From the NCBI GenBank assembly GCA_028583415.1, contig CM053271.1, positions 88,461,534-88,525,533 on the forward strand: 64,000 nucleotides of DNA. Reading direction: 5' to 3'. The position numbers were made by a program, and so were the translations under genes. Positions 1 to 10,504 of this stretch are shown piece by piece (within the stretch, counting starts at the first letter, position 1; the number at the start of each line of letters is the position of its first letter). The DNA comes from Protea cynaroides. Taxonomy: Eukaryota; Streptophyta; Magnoliopsida; Proteales; Proteaceae. The notes beneath the pieces are model-generated. The model ran no database searches and was not told where the DNA came from. It worked only from the letters and a program-made list of their open reading frames with translations.

Positions 1-954
1 GATGTCGAAAGGGTGAGCACACATTATGGCTCAATGAACAAAGAAAATAATACAACAAACATATGCATACATTTAATTCATATCTTTGGTCTGGTTTATA
101 AGTTTACAATATGCAATAGAAAGAATTGGTGGCCACCGCACCTCTATACACGAGTGTGTGAAGCCGCCCAATGGATCAAACACCATTGTCGTCCCACATG
201 CACCCATCATGGAATAGAGATAGAGCTAAAGTACCCAGATCAAACACCGCATAACACTTTCCCTGATGCCCTACCCATACCAACACGTAAGCTCCTATTG
301 GCGAGGGCTTGCAAACTACGCTCGCAACTAACCAATCCTAATTTCAAACAGTATATCCAATGCTTCATCCCAACATCCCTCAATACGTCCATAGAGATAA
401 AGCTAAGGCCCCCTGGCATAGTCAGAGACTATACGGTCTGAGACCACCTCCCCTGATGCCCTACGACGTAATAGTTCTGCTAAGGTAATGGTGATACGAC
501 GATGTTAGTGGACAAGACTTGAGTAGAGATAGAGCTAGAGTCTAGTGACTAAGATGAACCACAATGTCACGTCCTCTCCCTGATGCTCCATTCACATCAA
601 GCACACTAACCACACACATACATTCACATGCCTATTCATAACATCATTATCATCATCATGTTATAAATAAATAGAATTAAATGTGCATGAGCAGTAATAG
701 CAGGAATATTGGATGACATGTGAAATGCACATTACAAGCATACAAGCATAGAATCATTCATGGCATTGGATTCAATAAGTAAAATAGTTTAATATTAGCC
801 AATTAATTTAGGTCTTGTTCCCTCACCTTTGGTCGATGGTTGTTCCTCGTCCAAGCTTTGTAAATCACTTTTAGACCACTTGAAAACCTAACAAATATAT
901 AGATTTTAAATTATAATTTATTTTCATTAATTCGAACTTCCATAAGCTGAGTGG

Positions 955-1370
955 TCGTAGGTGCGGCTGCACCTGTGGTCTCAGTTTCTGTGACCAGAGG
1001 GTGTGTGGTTGCAAGGTGTGGTGGCATATCATGCGACCATACATGCGACTAAACCCTCCCTGAATTTTCCCCGAGGGCGTGTGTTCGCTATGTGTGGCCG
1101 CATATCATGCGACCATACATGCGACCACACCCTCCCTGAAACTTTCCCAAGGGTGTGTGGTCGCATACCATGAGACCATACATGCGACCACACCCTCCCT
1201 GGAACTTTCCCGAGGGTGTGTGGTCGGTTATGTGGGTCTCATGTGATCGCATATCCTGTGACTACACATGTGACCACACCCTCCCTGGAACTTCCCGAGG
1301 GTGTGTGGTCGGTTATGTGTGTCTCATGTGGTCGCATATCATGCGACCACACATGTGATGGTCGACTTTT
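955..1370. repeat. Tandemly expanded palindromic motif cluster 2 of L1
   Basis: Five phased copies start at 1024, 1100, 1163, 1249 and 1334 (spacings 76, 63, 86, 85). Each pairs GGTCGCAT with ATGCGACC around a short loop, then CACACCCTCCCTG and a GGGTGTGTGG arm. The longer units carry an extra GGTTATGTG-GTCTCATGTG segment. It corresponds to the downstream motif cluster of the other LTRs, here amplified. Reading frames across it are by-products of the repeat. Confidence 0.85.
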
Positions 1371-1844
1371 CACTCCCTACTCAATTCATTCATATTTTGA
1401 TTCATTGGTCTATCATCAGGATCCTTCCTATGATTGTTCTATGGCTTATAATTCATATTTACACAATTCATCATCCTAATAGATTCCCTCCATGGATCTT
1501 TTAGAATTTGTCTATGGTTTGATGATTGGGGTCTCACTTTGAATCACTATCTCCTCCATGATCTATTCTAGGTATTCAACAAATGTAGGGGATGGTTTCA
1601 TACCTTAAACTTGTTGAAGATTCAGAGTTCTCTCTGAATTTCCTTCTCTTAGTCTTCCTCTTTAATTCTCCTTCTCTTCCTCCTCTTCTCTTTCTCTCTA
1701 TTTTAGTTTGAGTTCTAAAGGATGAAAGAGGCTAAGGGACATCCTATATATAGAGGAAAACCCTCCATATAGAGTCCTACTTAGATTAGGAAAGAACCCC
1801 CTTCGGATTAGGAAGGTTTCCTAATCACAGAGTCTGTCTAAGTT

Positions 1845-1965
1845 CGTGTGGTCGCAGGTGTGGTCGGAAAATCCGTCGACCACACAGTCAAAAACTGCGA
1901 CCACACATCCTAAACTTCTGTGGTCGACCACACCTGTTTAGGTATGCGACCACACACTTCTAAAT
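1845..1965. promoter_or_regulatory. Motif cluster 1 of L1, upstream of the LTR TATA box
   Basis: Inverted copies of TGTGGTCG and CGACCACA are concentrated here, about 130-250 bases inside the LTR start and upstream of the TATA-like sequence at 1743-1754. The same word fills cluster 2 of this LTR. A regulatory role is inference from position. Confidence 0.5.
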
Positions 1966-2094
1966 AGGTGATTTTGGGTTCAATTTCATACCTAGCCTTG
2001 TGGTTTCTTCACGCACTTGGTCCACTTGGCCCGACCATGATAGGAAGACCTAATACAAGGTGGTAAGACCGGTTAGTACGATATGGGTCTTACA

Positions 2095-2458
2095 GTCTGA
2101 GAGGAGGGGGAGGAGTAAGCGGAGGTCCCGCTCGGCGTCAAAAAGACAATCATCTGCTCAACAGTTCGTAGCTAGTCCTCCCCCGAAGAATCAACCCCGT
2201 ACATCCACAGGACTGCGAATCCCAGGCGATAGTAGCGTATATGCCATCACCAAGGGACCCAAAGCCGCGGGGAAGATAGCCCTCATGATCATAGGGGGAC
2301 CAACTACCGGGAACATGTCTAACAGGTCAGCCAAAGCCTATTCTCTCCTGGTAGCAAAAACTAAGTGGCAGTCCAAGAAGGCAAGAATCAGAAAAATCAT
2401 CACATTCAGTGACGAAGACCTCGTCAACATGGTAGTCCCCCACGAAGATCCATTGTTC
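2095..2458 (+). pseudogene. gag: Tat1 gag C-terminus / protease linker
   Basis: The 3' remnant of a Tat-lineage Gag joined directly to LTR L1, so the capsid part is missing from the window. A basic Arg/Ser-rich stretch is followed by the Tat hallmarks GGPTTGNMSN, then ITFSDEDL and PHEDPL, which in Tat elements immediately precede the protease. The frame is open until shortly before the protease. L1 probably inserted here; the rest of gag would lie left of L1. Confidence 0.75.
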
Positions 2459-3018
2459 TCACTGCTAGGATCGGACACTGCAACGTAGCCAAGTGTCTAG
2501 TCGACACAGGGAGCTCGGTGGATATCATATTCTACCATGCGTACTAAAGGATGCATATAGGGGACGACTAGCTCCAACCCATCACCTTTGACCTCATCAG
2601 TTTTTCTGGGGACCCAATGACGGTGAAAGGGGGCATCCAGTTGCCCGTAGTACTCGGATAAAGACCCAAGCAATAGAGAGTGATGGTCAAATTCATGGTA
2701 GTAGATCGACCGTCCAACCAAAAAGTAATATTTGGTCGTCCATCCTTAAACAAGCTCAGGGCATGCATGTCCACCTACTACCTGGTGGTGAAATTTCCCA
2801 TAGAGAACGGAGTCGAAGAATGCCGAGCCGACTAGGTAGTATCAAGAAGATGGTATTCCACAGAGCTAAGAAATAGCCAGAGGGCTTTGAAGACAGCCCC
2901 AGTCCATCTAGTGGATGTCTGAGACAGTGATCCACTGCACAAGGGAAAACCTGCCAAAGAGTTACAACAAATCTCGGTAGCGGACGACCAGCCCGAGAAG
3001 ACATTCCAGGTCGGATCC
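2459..3018 (+). pseudogene. pol: Tat1 aspartic protease region
   Basis: Retropepsin-type protease that would process Gag-Pol. The active-site motif LVDTGSSVDIIF is readable, followed by VIFGRPSLNKL, typical of the Tat protease C-terminal lobe. The frame continues into reverse transcriptase but has several internal stops, at least two explained by CAG to TAG. Inactive. Confidence 0.8.
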
Positions 3019-4383
3019 TTGCTACCTGAAGACAAGAAAGAGGAGTTGGTTGGGTTCCTTAGGCAAAACCTCGATGAGTTCTCCTGGTCGACCTCAAAGA
3101 TGCCAGGAATCCCAAGAGAAGTCATCGAGCACCACCTTGCGGTCGATCCCCAGCACCGCCTTGTTTGGCAAAAGAAGAGAAGTTTTGCACCTGCCCATCA
3201 GTTGGCCATAGACGAGGAGGTCCAGAAGTTGTTAAGGGCTGGCTTCATACGCGAGGTGGTCTATCCTGACTGGCTAGCGAACGTGGTCATGGTACCCAAG
3301 GCAAGCAGAAAGTGGAGAATCTGCATAGATTTCACAGACCTCAACAAAGCATGTCCGAAAGACAGCTATCCACTGTCGCTCATAAACCAGTTGATAGACG
3401 CTACGACTGAGCATGAGCAGCTCAGTTTCCTTGACGCATACTCAGGGTATAACCAGATCAAGATGAAGAAGTTCATCGAGGAGTATACCTGCTTCATCAC
3501 CAACCAGGGGCTCTTCTGCTATACAGTCATGCCTTTTGGCCTTAAAAACGCAAGACCCACCTACTAGAGGTTGGTAAATAAGATATTCAGAAATCAAATC
3601 GGCCGCAATATGGAGGTCTATGTCAACGATATCCTTGTAAAGAGAAAGCACACCGACCTTCATCTAGCCGACCTTGATGAAGCATTTTAAGTCCTTCGCA
3701 AGCACAACATGAAGCGGAACCCCACCAAGTGTGCCTTCGGAGTTGCCTTTGGTAAGTTCCTACGTTTCATGGTCTCACAAAGGGGAATAGAGGCCAATCC
3801 TTCAAGATTACAGCCATACTAAACATGGCCACACCGACCAGACCCAAGCAAGTGCAGGAGCTCAATGGTCCCATAGCCACCCTCAGTCACTTCATGTCCA
3901 AGTCAACCGAACGGTGTCTTCCCTTCTTCAAGACACTGAAAGGATCCAGGAAATTCGAGTGAACAGAGGAATGCTAGAAGGACTTCAAAGACCTTAAGGC
4001 TTACTTATCCTCACCGCCCTTGCTAGTGAAACCTAACCCCAGAGACAAATTATAGCCCTACCTCGGTGTCTCCGACCAGGCGATGAATGCAGTGTTGCTG
4101 AAAGAAGAAGACCGAGTGCAGTGTCCAATATACTACGTCCAATAAGGTACTATTGAACGTAGAGACCAGATACAAGCCAATTGAAAAGCTGGCACTCGCT
4201 CTAGTTACAGTAGCATAGAAGCTCCGAACGTACATCCAGGTTTACCCCATCTCTGCACTCACCAATACACCTCTGAAGAAGGTGTTGTCAAAACTGGATG
4301 CCTCCGGTCGGCTGATAAATTGGTCTGTTGAACTCGGTGAGTTCGACTTAAAGTATGTACCCAGAACCGCCATCAAAGCTTAG
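3019..4383 (+). pseudogene. pol: Tat1 reverse transcriptase and first RNase H
   Basis: RT landmarks in order: MPGIPREVIEHHL (typical of Tat), WRICIDFTDLNKACPKD, SFLDAYSGYNQI, and MPFGLKNA. The catalytic box reads YVND instead of YVDD, which alone should abolish polymerase activity. A TAG stands where CAG (Gln) is expected near 3565. After RT the first RNase H (about 3950-4380) is recognisable only in pieces, with many stops. Clearly decayed. Confidence 0.85.
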
Positions 4384-5010
4384 GTGCTGGCAGACTTCAT
4401 CGTCAAAAGCACCCTACCAGAGGAGAATGTTGTAGAGCCTGAAGCAGAGAACAAGCCCAAACCAGCCGAGGCGTCGTGGACACTACAGGTATACAGGTCC
4501 TCCATGAATGGTGGATCAGGCGCAGGGGTGATACTGACAAGCCCGAAAGGATTCAAATTCTGCTCTGCAATCAGGTTTGGTTTTCACACAACGAACAATA
4601 AAGCAGAATACGAAGCTTTACTGGCCGGTCTAAGGTTAGCAAAAAGCCTCATTGTTCGGTAGCTCATAGTCTGTAGTGACTCATAGCTGGTCATTCGACA
4701 GGTTCAGGGGGAATATGAAGCCAGGCAGCCAGAAATGTTGAAGTACTTGGAAAAAGTCAGCACAATCATCAAGGCCTTTTGGAGTGTCAAACTACAGTAC
4801 GTGAATCAAGATGACAACACTGAAGCAGACGAGCTGTCTAGGTTGTCCTTGGGAGACATCTCTGAAATGGACTCTGTCGTATATGTGGAGCTATTGGAGC
4901 ATGCTAGCAACTCTGCTGAAGAAGTTGCACCAATCAAGACCACATCTAGTTGGTATGACCCCATCTACAGCTACCTCCGAACAGGTGCACTCCCAGAAGT
5001 CAAAAAATAA
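4384..5010 (+). pseudogene. pol: Tat1 archaeal-type second RNase H (aRNH)
   Basis: Tat elements carry an extra RNase H of archaeal type after the ordinary one. Visible: SSMNGGSGAGVILTSP, then TTNNKAEYEALLAGLRLAKS, a stop, CSDS and the C-terminal helix ending NTEADELSRL. The catalytic Asp that normally precedes GSS reads YRSS here, so it seems lost. A TAG near 4660 separates the two halves. Presence of this domain assigns the element to Tat. Confidence 0.75.
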
Positions 5011-6179
5011 GCACGGCGCATCCAAGCTAAGTTAAGTCAGTACACCATTCACAACGATGTGTTGTACAGGAGATCCTACACCATGTCGTTGCTTCAGTGT
5101 CTCTGATTGGATGAAGTGGAACAAGTCATGAAAGAAGTCCATGAAGGTATCTACGGTCGGCACCAGGGAGGCCGATCACTATTCTAGAAAATCCTCTTCC
5201 AAGGCTATCACTGGCCGAGAATGCACGATGACTGCATAGAGCTAGTACGTAAGTGCGAGAAGTGTCAGTTTTACGCACCCGTGCCCCATGCCCCGGCAGC
5301 ACCCCTCCAGCCGATCACCAGCCCTCTGCCCTTTGCCATCTAGGTCATGGACATCATGGGGTCCTTCCCCAAAGTCACATACCAACGGAAGTATGTCATC
5401 ATCGCCATCGACTACTTCACGAAGTGGATCGAAGTCGAAGCCGTCGCCAAGATTCACTCATGAAAATAGAATAATTCTTTAGACACTCTGTCATATACAA
5501 GTTCGGTGTGCCTCGCATCTTTGTTACAGATAACAACACCCAGTTTGCCAGCTCATCCTTCGCAGACTTCTGCACGGAGTTTCACATCAACCATCTTTTT
5601 GGGTCGGTCAGCCACCTGCAAACCAGCGGGCAGACAGAGGCCATGAATAAAACAATATTGTCAAGCCTAAAAAAGATGGTGGCGGATGAAAAAGAGAAAT
5701 GGATCGACCAGCTACCCAGCATTATTTGGTCGTACAGGACCACTAACAGAACCCCCACGGGCGAAACTCCCTTCATGCTTGCCTTCGGCAAGGAGGCAGT
5801 CATCCCAGTTGAGGTATTTTATCCAACTTTTTGGATCCTGAACTTCAATGAAGACACTAACTCTGAAGATCTCCAGAACAACTTGGACAACTTGGAAGAC
5901 GTGCGGGAATCGTCAGCCTTCAGAGTGGCCGCATACCAGCAGGCGATTGCCCGACACTATGACAGGACAGTTCGACCTAAGATGTTCAGAGTAACAGACC
6001 CCGTCCTCCGTAAAGCGGCAGTCTCAGAGCCGACCAACCAGGGAAAAATGGACAAAAATTGGGAGGGCCCTTACTGCATCCTAAAGATGGGCCGACCTGG
6101 CTCATACACGTTGGCTACCCTCAGTGGAGAAAAAGTTCCCCGAACTTGACACGCCACCAACCTTCGCAAATATTACTAG
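5011..6179 (+). pseudogene. pol: Tat1 integrase
   Basis: Remains of the zinc-binding HHCC domain end at CEKCQFY (about 5255). The catalytic core follows: first Asp in MDIMGSF, second in VTDNNTQF, Glu in SGQTEAMNK; then YRTTNRTPTGETPFMLAFGKEAV and the GPY element before the end LRKYY at 6179. A frameshift near 5460 separates the first Asp from the rest, and one TGA near 6148 replaces an expected Trp. No chromodomain, as usual in Tat. Confidence 0.85.
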
Positions 6180-6436
6180 TGAGCACTACCTCTGTTTGCT
6201 ATTCTGTGGTTAGCTTTTACACTAAGTATGTTTTGTTCAGTCAAGTCGGTCGACCTATCTAGGCCCATAATGTAGTTTTCTTTTTCAAAACTAGTAATCT
6301 CTGTTGTAAGCCAGACCCCTAGGGACAATCGCTCAATTACAGTTTTAATACAAGAAGTATTTTCGTTGCATCAACAACTCCAAGCAATTGTGTTTCACAA
6401 ATCCCTTCATAGTCGTTCCATTCGGCCCAACCAACC

Positions 6437-6796
6437 TACTCGCACCTACAAGCAAGTCCGAGTAGCATGCTGGCCTTCAGTGACTCTACCTATTCATACC
6501 CATAAGCAAGTATGACTAGCATACAGACCTCACAAACATCTGTCTACCCATACCCACAAGCAGGTAGAGGTAGCATGCAAATCATGCTTGACACCTCCTA
6601 CTCACACCCACAAGCAGGTAAGAGTAGCATGCAGGTGCTCGACAATTTTGCCCACCCATACCCACGAGCAGGTAGGGGTAGCACGCAAACAATACATGGC
6701 ACCGCCTACTCACACCTACAAGCAGGTATGAGTTGCCCCGGCGACTCCGCCTAGTCATATCCTTAAGCCGGCATTATTGGCACACAGTCCTCCCTC
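6437..6796 (+). repeat. 54-bp tandem hairpin repeat array, 3' region of Tat1
   Basis: Units start at 6437, 6491, 6545, 6599, 6653 and 6707 (exactly 54 bases each), then a shortened seventh at 6752. Each of the first six can fold: an 11-base arm such as TACTCACACCC, a nearly constant loop ACAAGC, and the complementary arm. The arms vary between units but pairing is kept, e.g. CT-AG in some and CC-GG in others, and G-C versus A-T at arm position 6. It lies between the pol stop and the antisense ORF, the hypervariable part of Tat elements known elsewhere to seed satellites. 6180-6436 and 6797-7105 hold no recognisable gene. Confidence 0.85.
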
Positions 6797-7105
6797 ACAC
6801 CCGCCACTAAGAGACACACGTTGAGATGAGCGCTACACACCGCTCAGTGGTATGTGCCAACTTTTCCATACCTTAGCCAAATCAGTCAAGTTTTAAGTGT
6901 CCTCGGCCTGCTCAACCATCAGACCAACAACACTTCAGGGGTAGGGGCAGTACAACACCAACACCAAGATAAGGAAGCAGTAAAGCCAAACAACACACAA
7001 GAAGATTGAGAAAAATAATTTTCATTCATGAAATCCCACAAGGGGCAACAGTACAAAACCCCGCAGAAGGGCAAACTTCTGCAAATAATAAGAAAGAAAG
7101 AAAAA

Positions 7106-9260
7106 TTACAATAACCGCACTGGGTCGAAGAGGTCTTAGGCAGGGCCGTCCTTGACAACAGGATCGGTAGGGGCGTCGGTTGGCATCTGCACATCTGAAA
7201 GCTCTATGATCAGCGTTTGGGGCACCTCATAGGCCGGCAGATCATCTTTCTTCATGTCCTCGGCTTCCTGTCACTCGGTACTCTTCTTCCTATCCAGCTC
7301 AGCCAAAATTGGAATGTCAGAGTAGTCGACCACTACACCCCTTCCTGTGAGCTGCTCCTTCAAGTAGACAACCACCTTCTAGAAGAACCCGCTGGCGGCA
7401 TCCTCCAAGTCATCGACGTACTGAGCAAATGATATGTAGTCAGTTGCTCCCGGATCACTGCCTGGAACTCCTCCGCCTTAGCCAAAGCTTCCTTGGCCGA
7501 CTTGGCTTCATCCTCGGCCACGCGCTTAGCATCTTCAGTCGAGCGGAGCTTCTCCTAGGCTTGGTACACCCTCTGGTGCTCTTCTGAAAAGGCGTTCTCC
7601 ACCTTGTCCAGAGTAGTCTGGAGGTTAGACTTCTCCAAGGTGAGGCCCTCAGCCTCAAAGGTCATCTCGTGTAACTTCTCCTCGGCAGCCTTCAGAGCCT
7701 CTCGGAAGGAGGATTCCACCACCCTCCTGTCGTCTAGCTCCATTCTCATGGACGCAGCCTTCTGGAACAACTCGGCCACGAGGTTGATGCCCTGAAAGTC
7801 AGAAAAAAGGACAGTTAATCAAACTTCTAAAACAAAGTAAAAGTAGAAGTGGTGAAAAGAGAGCTTATCGTCTTACTTGGGTGCTGGCGAGGAAGATCCT
7901 CTTCAGCAAATCCCCCGTCTCCAAAGAAGAGGTAAAGGCCACGTCCTTTGAAAGGCGGTTCTAGGTCAACATGACCCTCGCCGCCCACAAACTCTTGAAC
8001 ACCAAATCGGTGCTCTTCAAGTTAAGTTCGGGGGTGAACATCGCCACCTCCACCTTCTTCTCAGGGTCATCCTCTACAGGTAGGACGGACTCCCCTAGCG
8101 TCTTCGGGTCGGCGGCCTTGGTCAAGTCAATGACTTTAACAGCTCGAAGGGGCTGGACTTCCTTCGCCTCAGCCCCCTTCCAGTCATCATCCCGTGAACC
8201 AACTTTCACGATCGCCCTCTTCTTGTATATGTCGGCCGGCAACTCCTGGGCCGACCGGATCTTCTTCTTGGGTACTTCCGGAGTGGGCCTCTTACCCTTG
8301 GGGTCGTCGACGATTGCACATAGCCGTGTAATGACCTCTCCAGCCCGATCATACCTTTGATCGCCCTGCTTGACTGCCTCCGCCGCCCGCTTACGTAGAA
8401 TCTGGGCCACCAGCTGGCCGTTAAAGAAGTTCACTGCAATGAAAGAACCAAACAAATTGCCAGTACTAACAACTTATCCGGTCAGATTCCAATAGTTAGA
8501 CATAAAACTCACCTAGCAGGCCGTACTAGGCCAACTTTGGGGGATCTACCAGGTCAGCGTACTGAACCGTCGGGCCCTCCTTTACCTTCTGGAAGACCCG
8601 CTTCTCCTCCGAGGTTAGGAAGGTTATCTTGTTGAACCCCGTCGCATCCACCACGAGCCACACGTTGGATAGAGGAAGTGTCGGACCGCCCGATGGAAGA
8701 CCCACGAAGAAAAACTTCTCCTTCCACCCATGGATGGAAGAGGGCTTCTGAGAGATCAGGGGGAGCTTCTTCGCGTCCCTCTGACTAAAATAGTACCACC
8801 CACTCATCGAGCGAGTCTCGGTCAAACTGGAAAACTGAAATAATGACCAGAACAAGTTCATGGTCGGAGTCTCCCCTAGTCGATGGATGAAGATGATGAA
8901 GGCATAGACGCATCGCCACCCATTCGGAGTCAGTTGGGAGGGGGCGATGCGGTACACCTTTAGAATGTCTACGATAATGGGGTGCAACGAAATCGGAGAC
9001 TAGACTTTAGAGCGTGTTCGTACACATAGACCTCGGAAAGGTTTAGGGTATAGGCCCTCTCCTCTGCAGCAAGAGGTCAGACCAGGATGTCGGTCATGGG
9101 GTCTTCGAGCTGATAGGCCCTTCGGATCTGAGACAAGGCCGCATCAGATACCACCTTGCTCGGTACTTTCCAAACTGGGAGTTTATCTATGGGAAGAATT
9201 TTTGGACATCCGCTCCTCTATCGAGGAGCCCTCTGAGCAGATGTGCCTGCCAATCGGCTC
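7106..9260 (-). pseudogene. Tat1 antisense ORF, Transposase_28-like with coiled coil, spliced
   Basis: Accessory protein encoded opposite to pol, between pol and the 3' LTR, as in other Tat elements. The N-terminal half (about 9240-8526) contains HPIIVDILKVYRIAPSQLTPNGWR, split from its upstream part by a frameshift, then EKFFFVG and NVWLVVDATGF; I recognise this as the putative gypsy-type transposon family (Pfam Transposase_28). The C-terminal half (7779-7455) is a heptad-rich coiled coil. Two introns have canonical borders: 8434-8512 (GTGAGT...TTGCAG) and 7792-7876 (GTAAGA...TTTCAG). The last exon ends DLFDPVRLL with TAA at 7106-7108. Function unknown; several stops, so probably dead. Confidence 0.75.
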
Positions 9261-9289
9261 TGTTTGATAATTTTAGTCCAGAGATAAGA

Positions 9290-9665
9290 ATAATGATATT
9301 TTGAAAAATAATAATAAATGTCCAGGGGCTTGCATGCAAATTATCGTAAGTTTGATAATTCTAACTTCATCTCCTCATATCTTGCTCATCCGACGTCCAA
9401 ATTAGGTGATTTAAGCGCTGTTATTCTTCATTTTTGGTGCTTTATGAAGTGGACATGGAATATTTAGGACAGAGGTCTCCGAAGGGCTGCATGCAAAATT
9501 GTAAGCCGAAATGACCATTTAATCTTCAGAAATTCATATTTTGGTCACCCTACATCCAAATCAGTTGATTATAGTTCTAGTGGTTCCATTTTTTATTCTT
9601 TATAGTGTGGACATGGAATATTTGAGACGGGGATCACCAGAGAATCCCGTGAGAAATTGCAGCCA
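9290..9665 (+). repeat. Imperfect 158-bp direct repeat
   Basis: GTGGACATGGAATATTT occurs at 9449 and 9607, and GGGGCTTGCATGCAAAT near 9324 matches GGGCTGCATGCAAAAT near 9483. Spacing is about 158 bases, giving a little over two degenerate copies. Confidence 0.7.
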
Positions 9666-9814
9666 GAATGGGCTCATAAAATGATAGAGAGAGAAAAGCC
9701 AATTTTGGCCTAAAACTAGTCAATTCAAGCAAATCTTAGCCCCAACCTAGTCAATCTAGTCCAGCTCAATCCATCCAGACCAGCCCAGATTGAATTAGTC
9801 CAGCCCATGTGCAC

Positions 9815-9815
<1 letters not shown>

Positions 9816-9874
<59 letters not shown>
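9816..9874. repeat. (TA)n microsatellite
   Basis: About 59 bases of alternating TA followed by ATATTATATT triplication. No function inferred. Confidence 0.95.
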
Positions 9875-9879
<5 letters not shown>

Positions 9880-9961
9880 TATATTATATTATATGATTAT
9901 GCATATATGTATATAATATTTATTTATATGTGGGATGTGTGTGTGCTAGCCATGGGATCCC

Positions 9962-10470
9962 ATTAAGAAAGAAGCAGAAGAGGAAGAAAAGAATATAGAA
10001 AGAAGATACCGAGAAGAAGATGGAAGAAAGAGGAGAATCGGCCAAAGATTGGAAAAAAAATAAAGAAAAGGAAAGAGTTCGGCCATCCAAGAGAAGGATT
10101 TGGAAAGAAAGTTGGGGATAGGATGAATGGAAAGGAAAAAATAAAGAAAGAAAATAAAAGGAAATTCAAGTGAGAGAAAAGAGGGATGGAAAGAAGGGAT
10201 TGAAAAGAAAAGATCAGGAGAAAGATAGAAAAGGAGGAGAAAAAAAGAGGGACGAAGAGAAGAGAGAAAAACAAAGAAGAAAAAAATTTGAGAAAAGAAA
10301 TCTGAAAAGAGGGAGAACTAGAGAGACAGAGAGAGAAGGTAATTAGGAGAATAAAAAAGAGAGGATTGAAAGAGAGGCGGAGGGGAAAAAGAGAACAAAA
10401 GATGAAGAAGAAGAAGAAGAAGAAGAAGAAGAAGATCAAGAGAAGAAGAAATCAGAAAATATAGGTAAGC
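9962..10470 (+). repeat. Purine (GA-rich) tract with (GAA)n
   Basis: Half a kilobase almost entirely A and G on the plus strand, ending in a GAA run at about 10405-10434. A 158-residue Phe/Ser/Leu-rich frame on the minus strand is only a consequence of the composition. Confidence 0.9.
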
Positions 10471-10504
10471 TCTGCTTCATCTTTTTCTTTGTTTATTTAT
10501 TTAT

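Larger units (their letters stand above)
1..2094 (-). mobile_element. Chromovirus LTR L1 (5' part, cut by window start)
   Basis: Read on the minus strand from 2094 this begins TGTAAGACCC, the LTR start seen in the other chromovirus LTRs here. Then come motif cluster 1 (1845-1965, words TGTGGTCG/CGACCACA), a TATA-like CTATATATAGG (1743-1754), motif cluster 2 (955-1370), and the R/U5 part, which runs off the left edge just before the conserved Cys-motif frame. No polypurine tract adjoins 2094, so this is the outer end of a solo LTR or of a 5' LTR whose element extends left. It interrupts the gag of a Tat element. Its words differ from every other LTR here, so it is a separate subfamily. Confidence 0.85.

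Noticed and set aside
1155..1504. Three overlapping small frames
   Set aside because: They arise from the palindromic tandem repeat of LTR L1.
6437..6796. CRISPR-like array
   Set aside because: Regular repeats, but units are contiguous hairpins without unique spacers and the context is a plant retrotransposon.
7455..8987. Host gene cluster on the minus strand
   Set aside because: The domain is the gypsy-associated Transposase_28 type and the position between pol and LTR matches Tat elements.
9963..10439. 158-residue Phe/Ser/Leu-rich frame on the minus strand
   Set aside because: It is the complement of a GA-rich low-complexity tract; no domain or codon signal.
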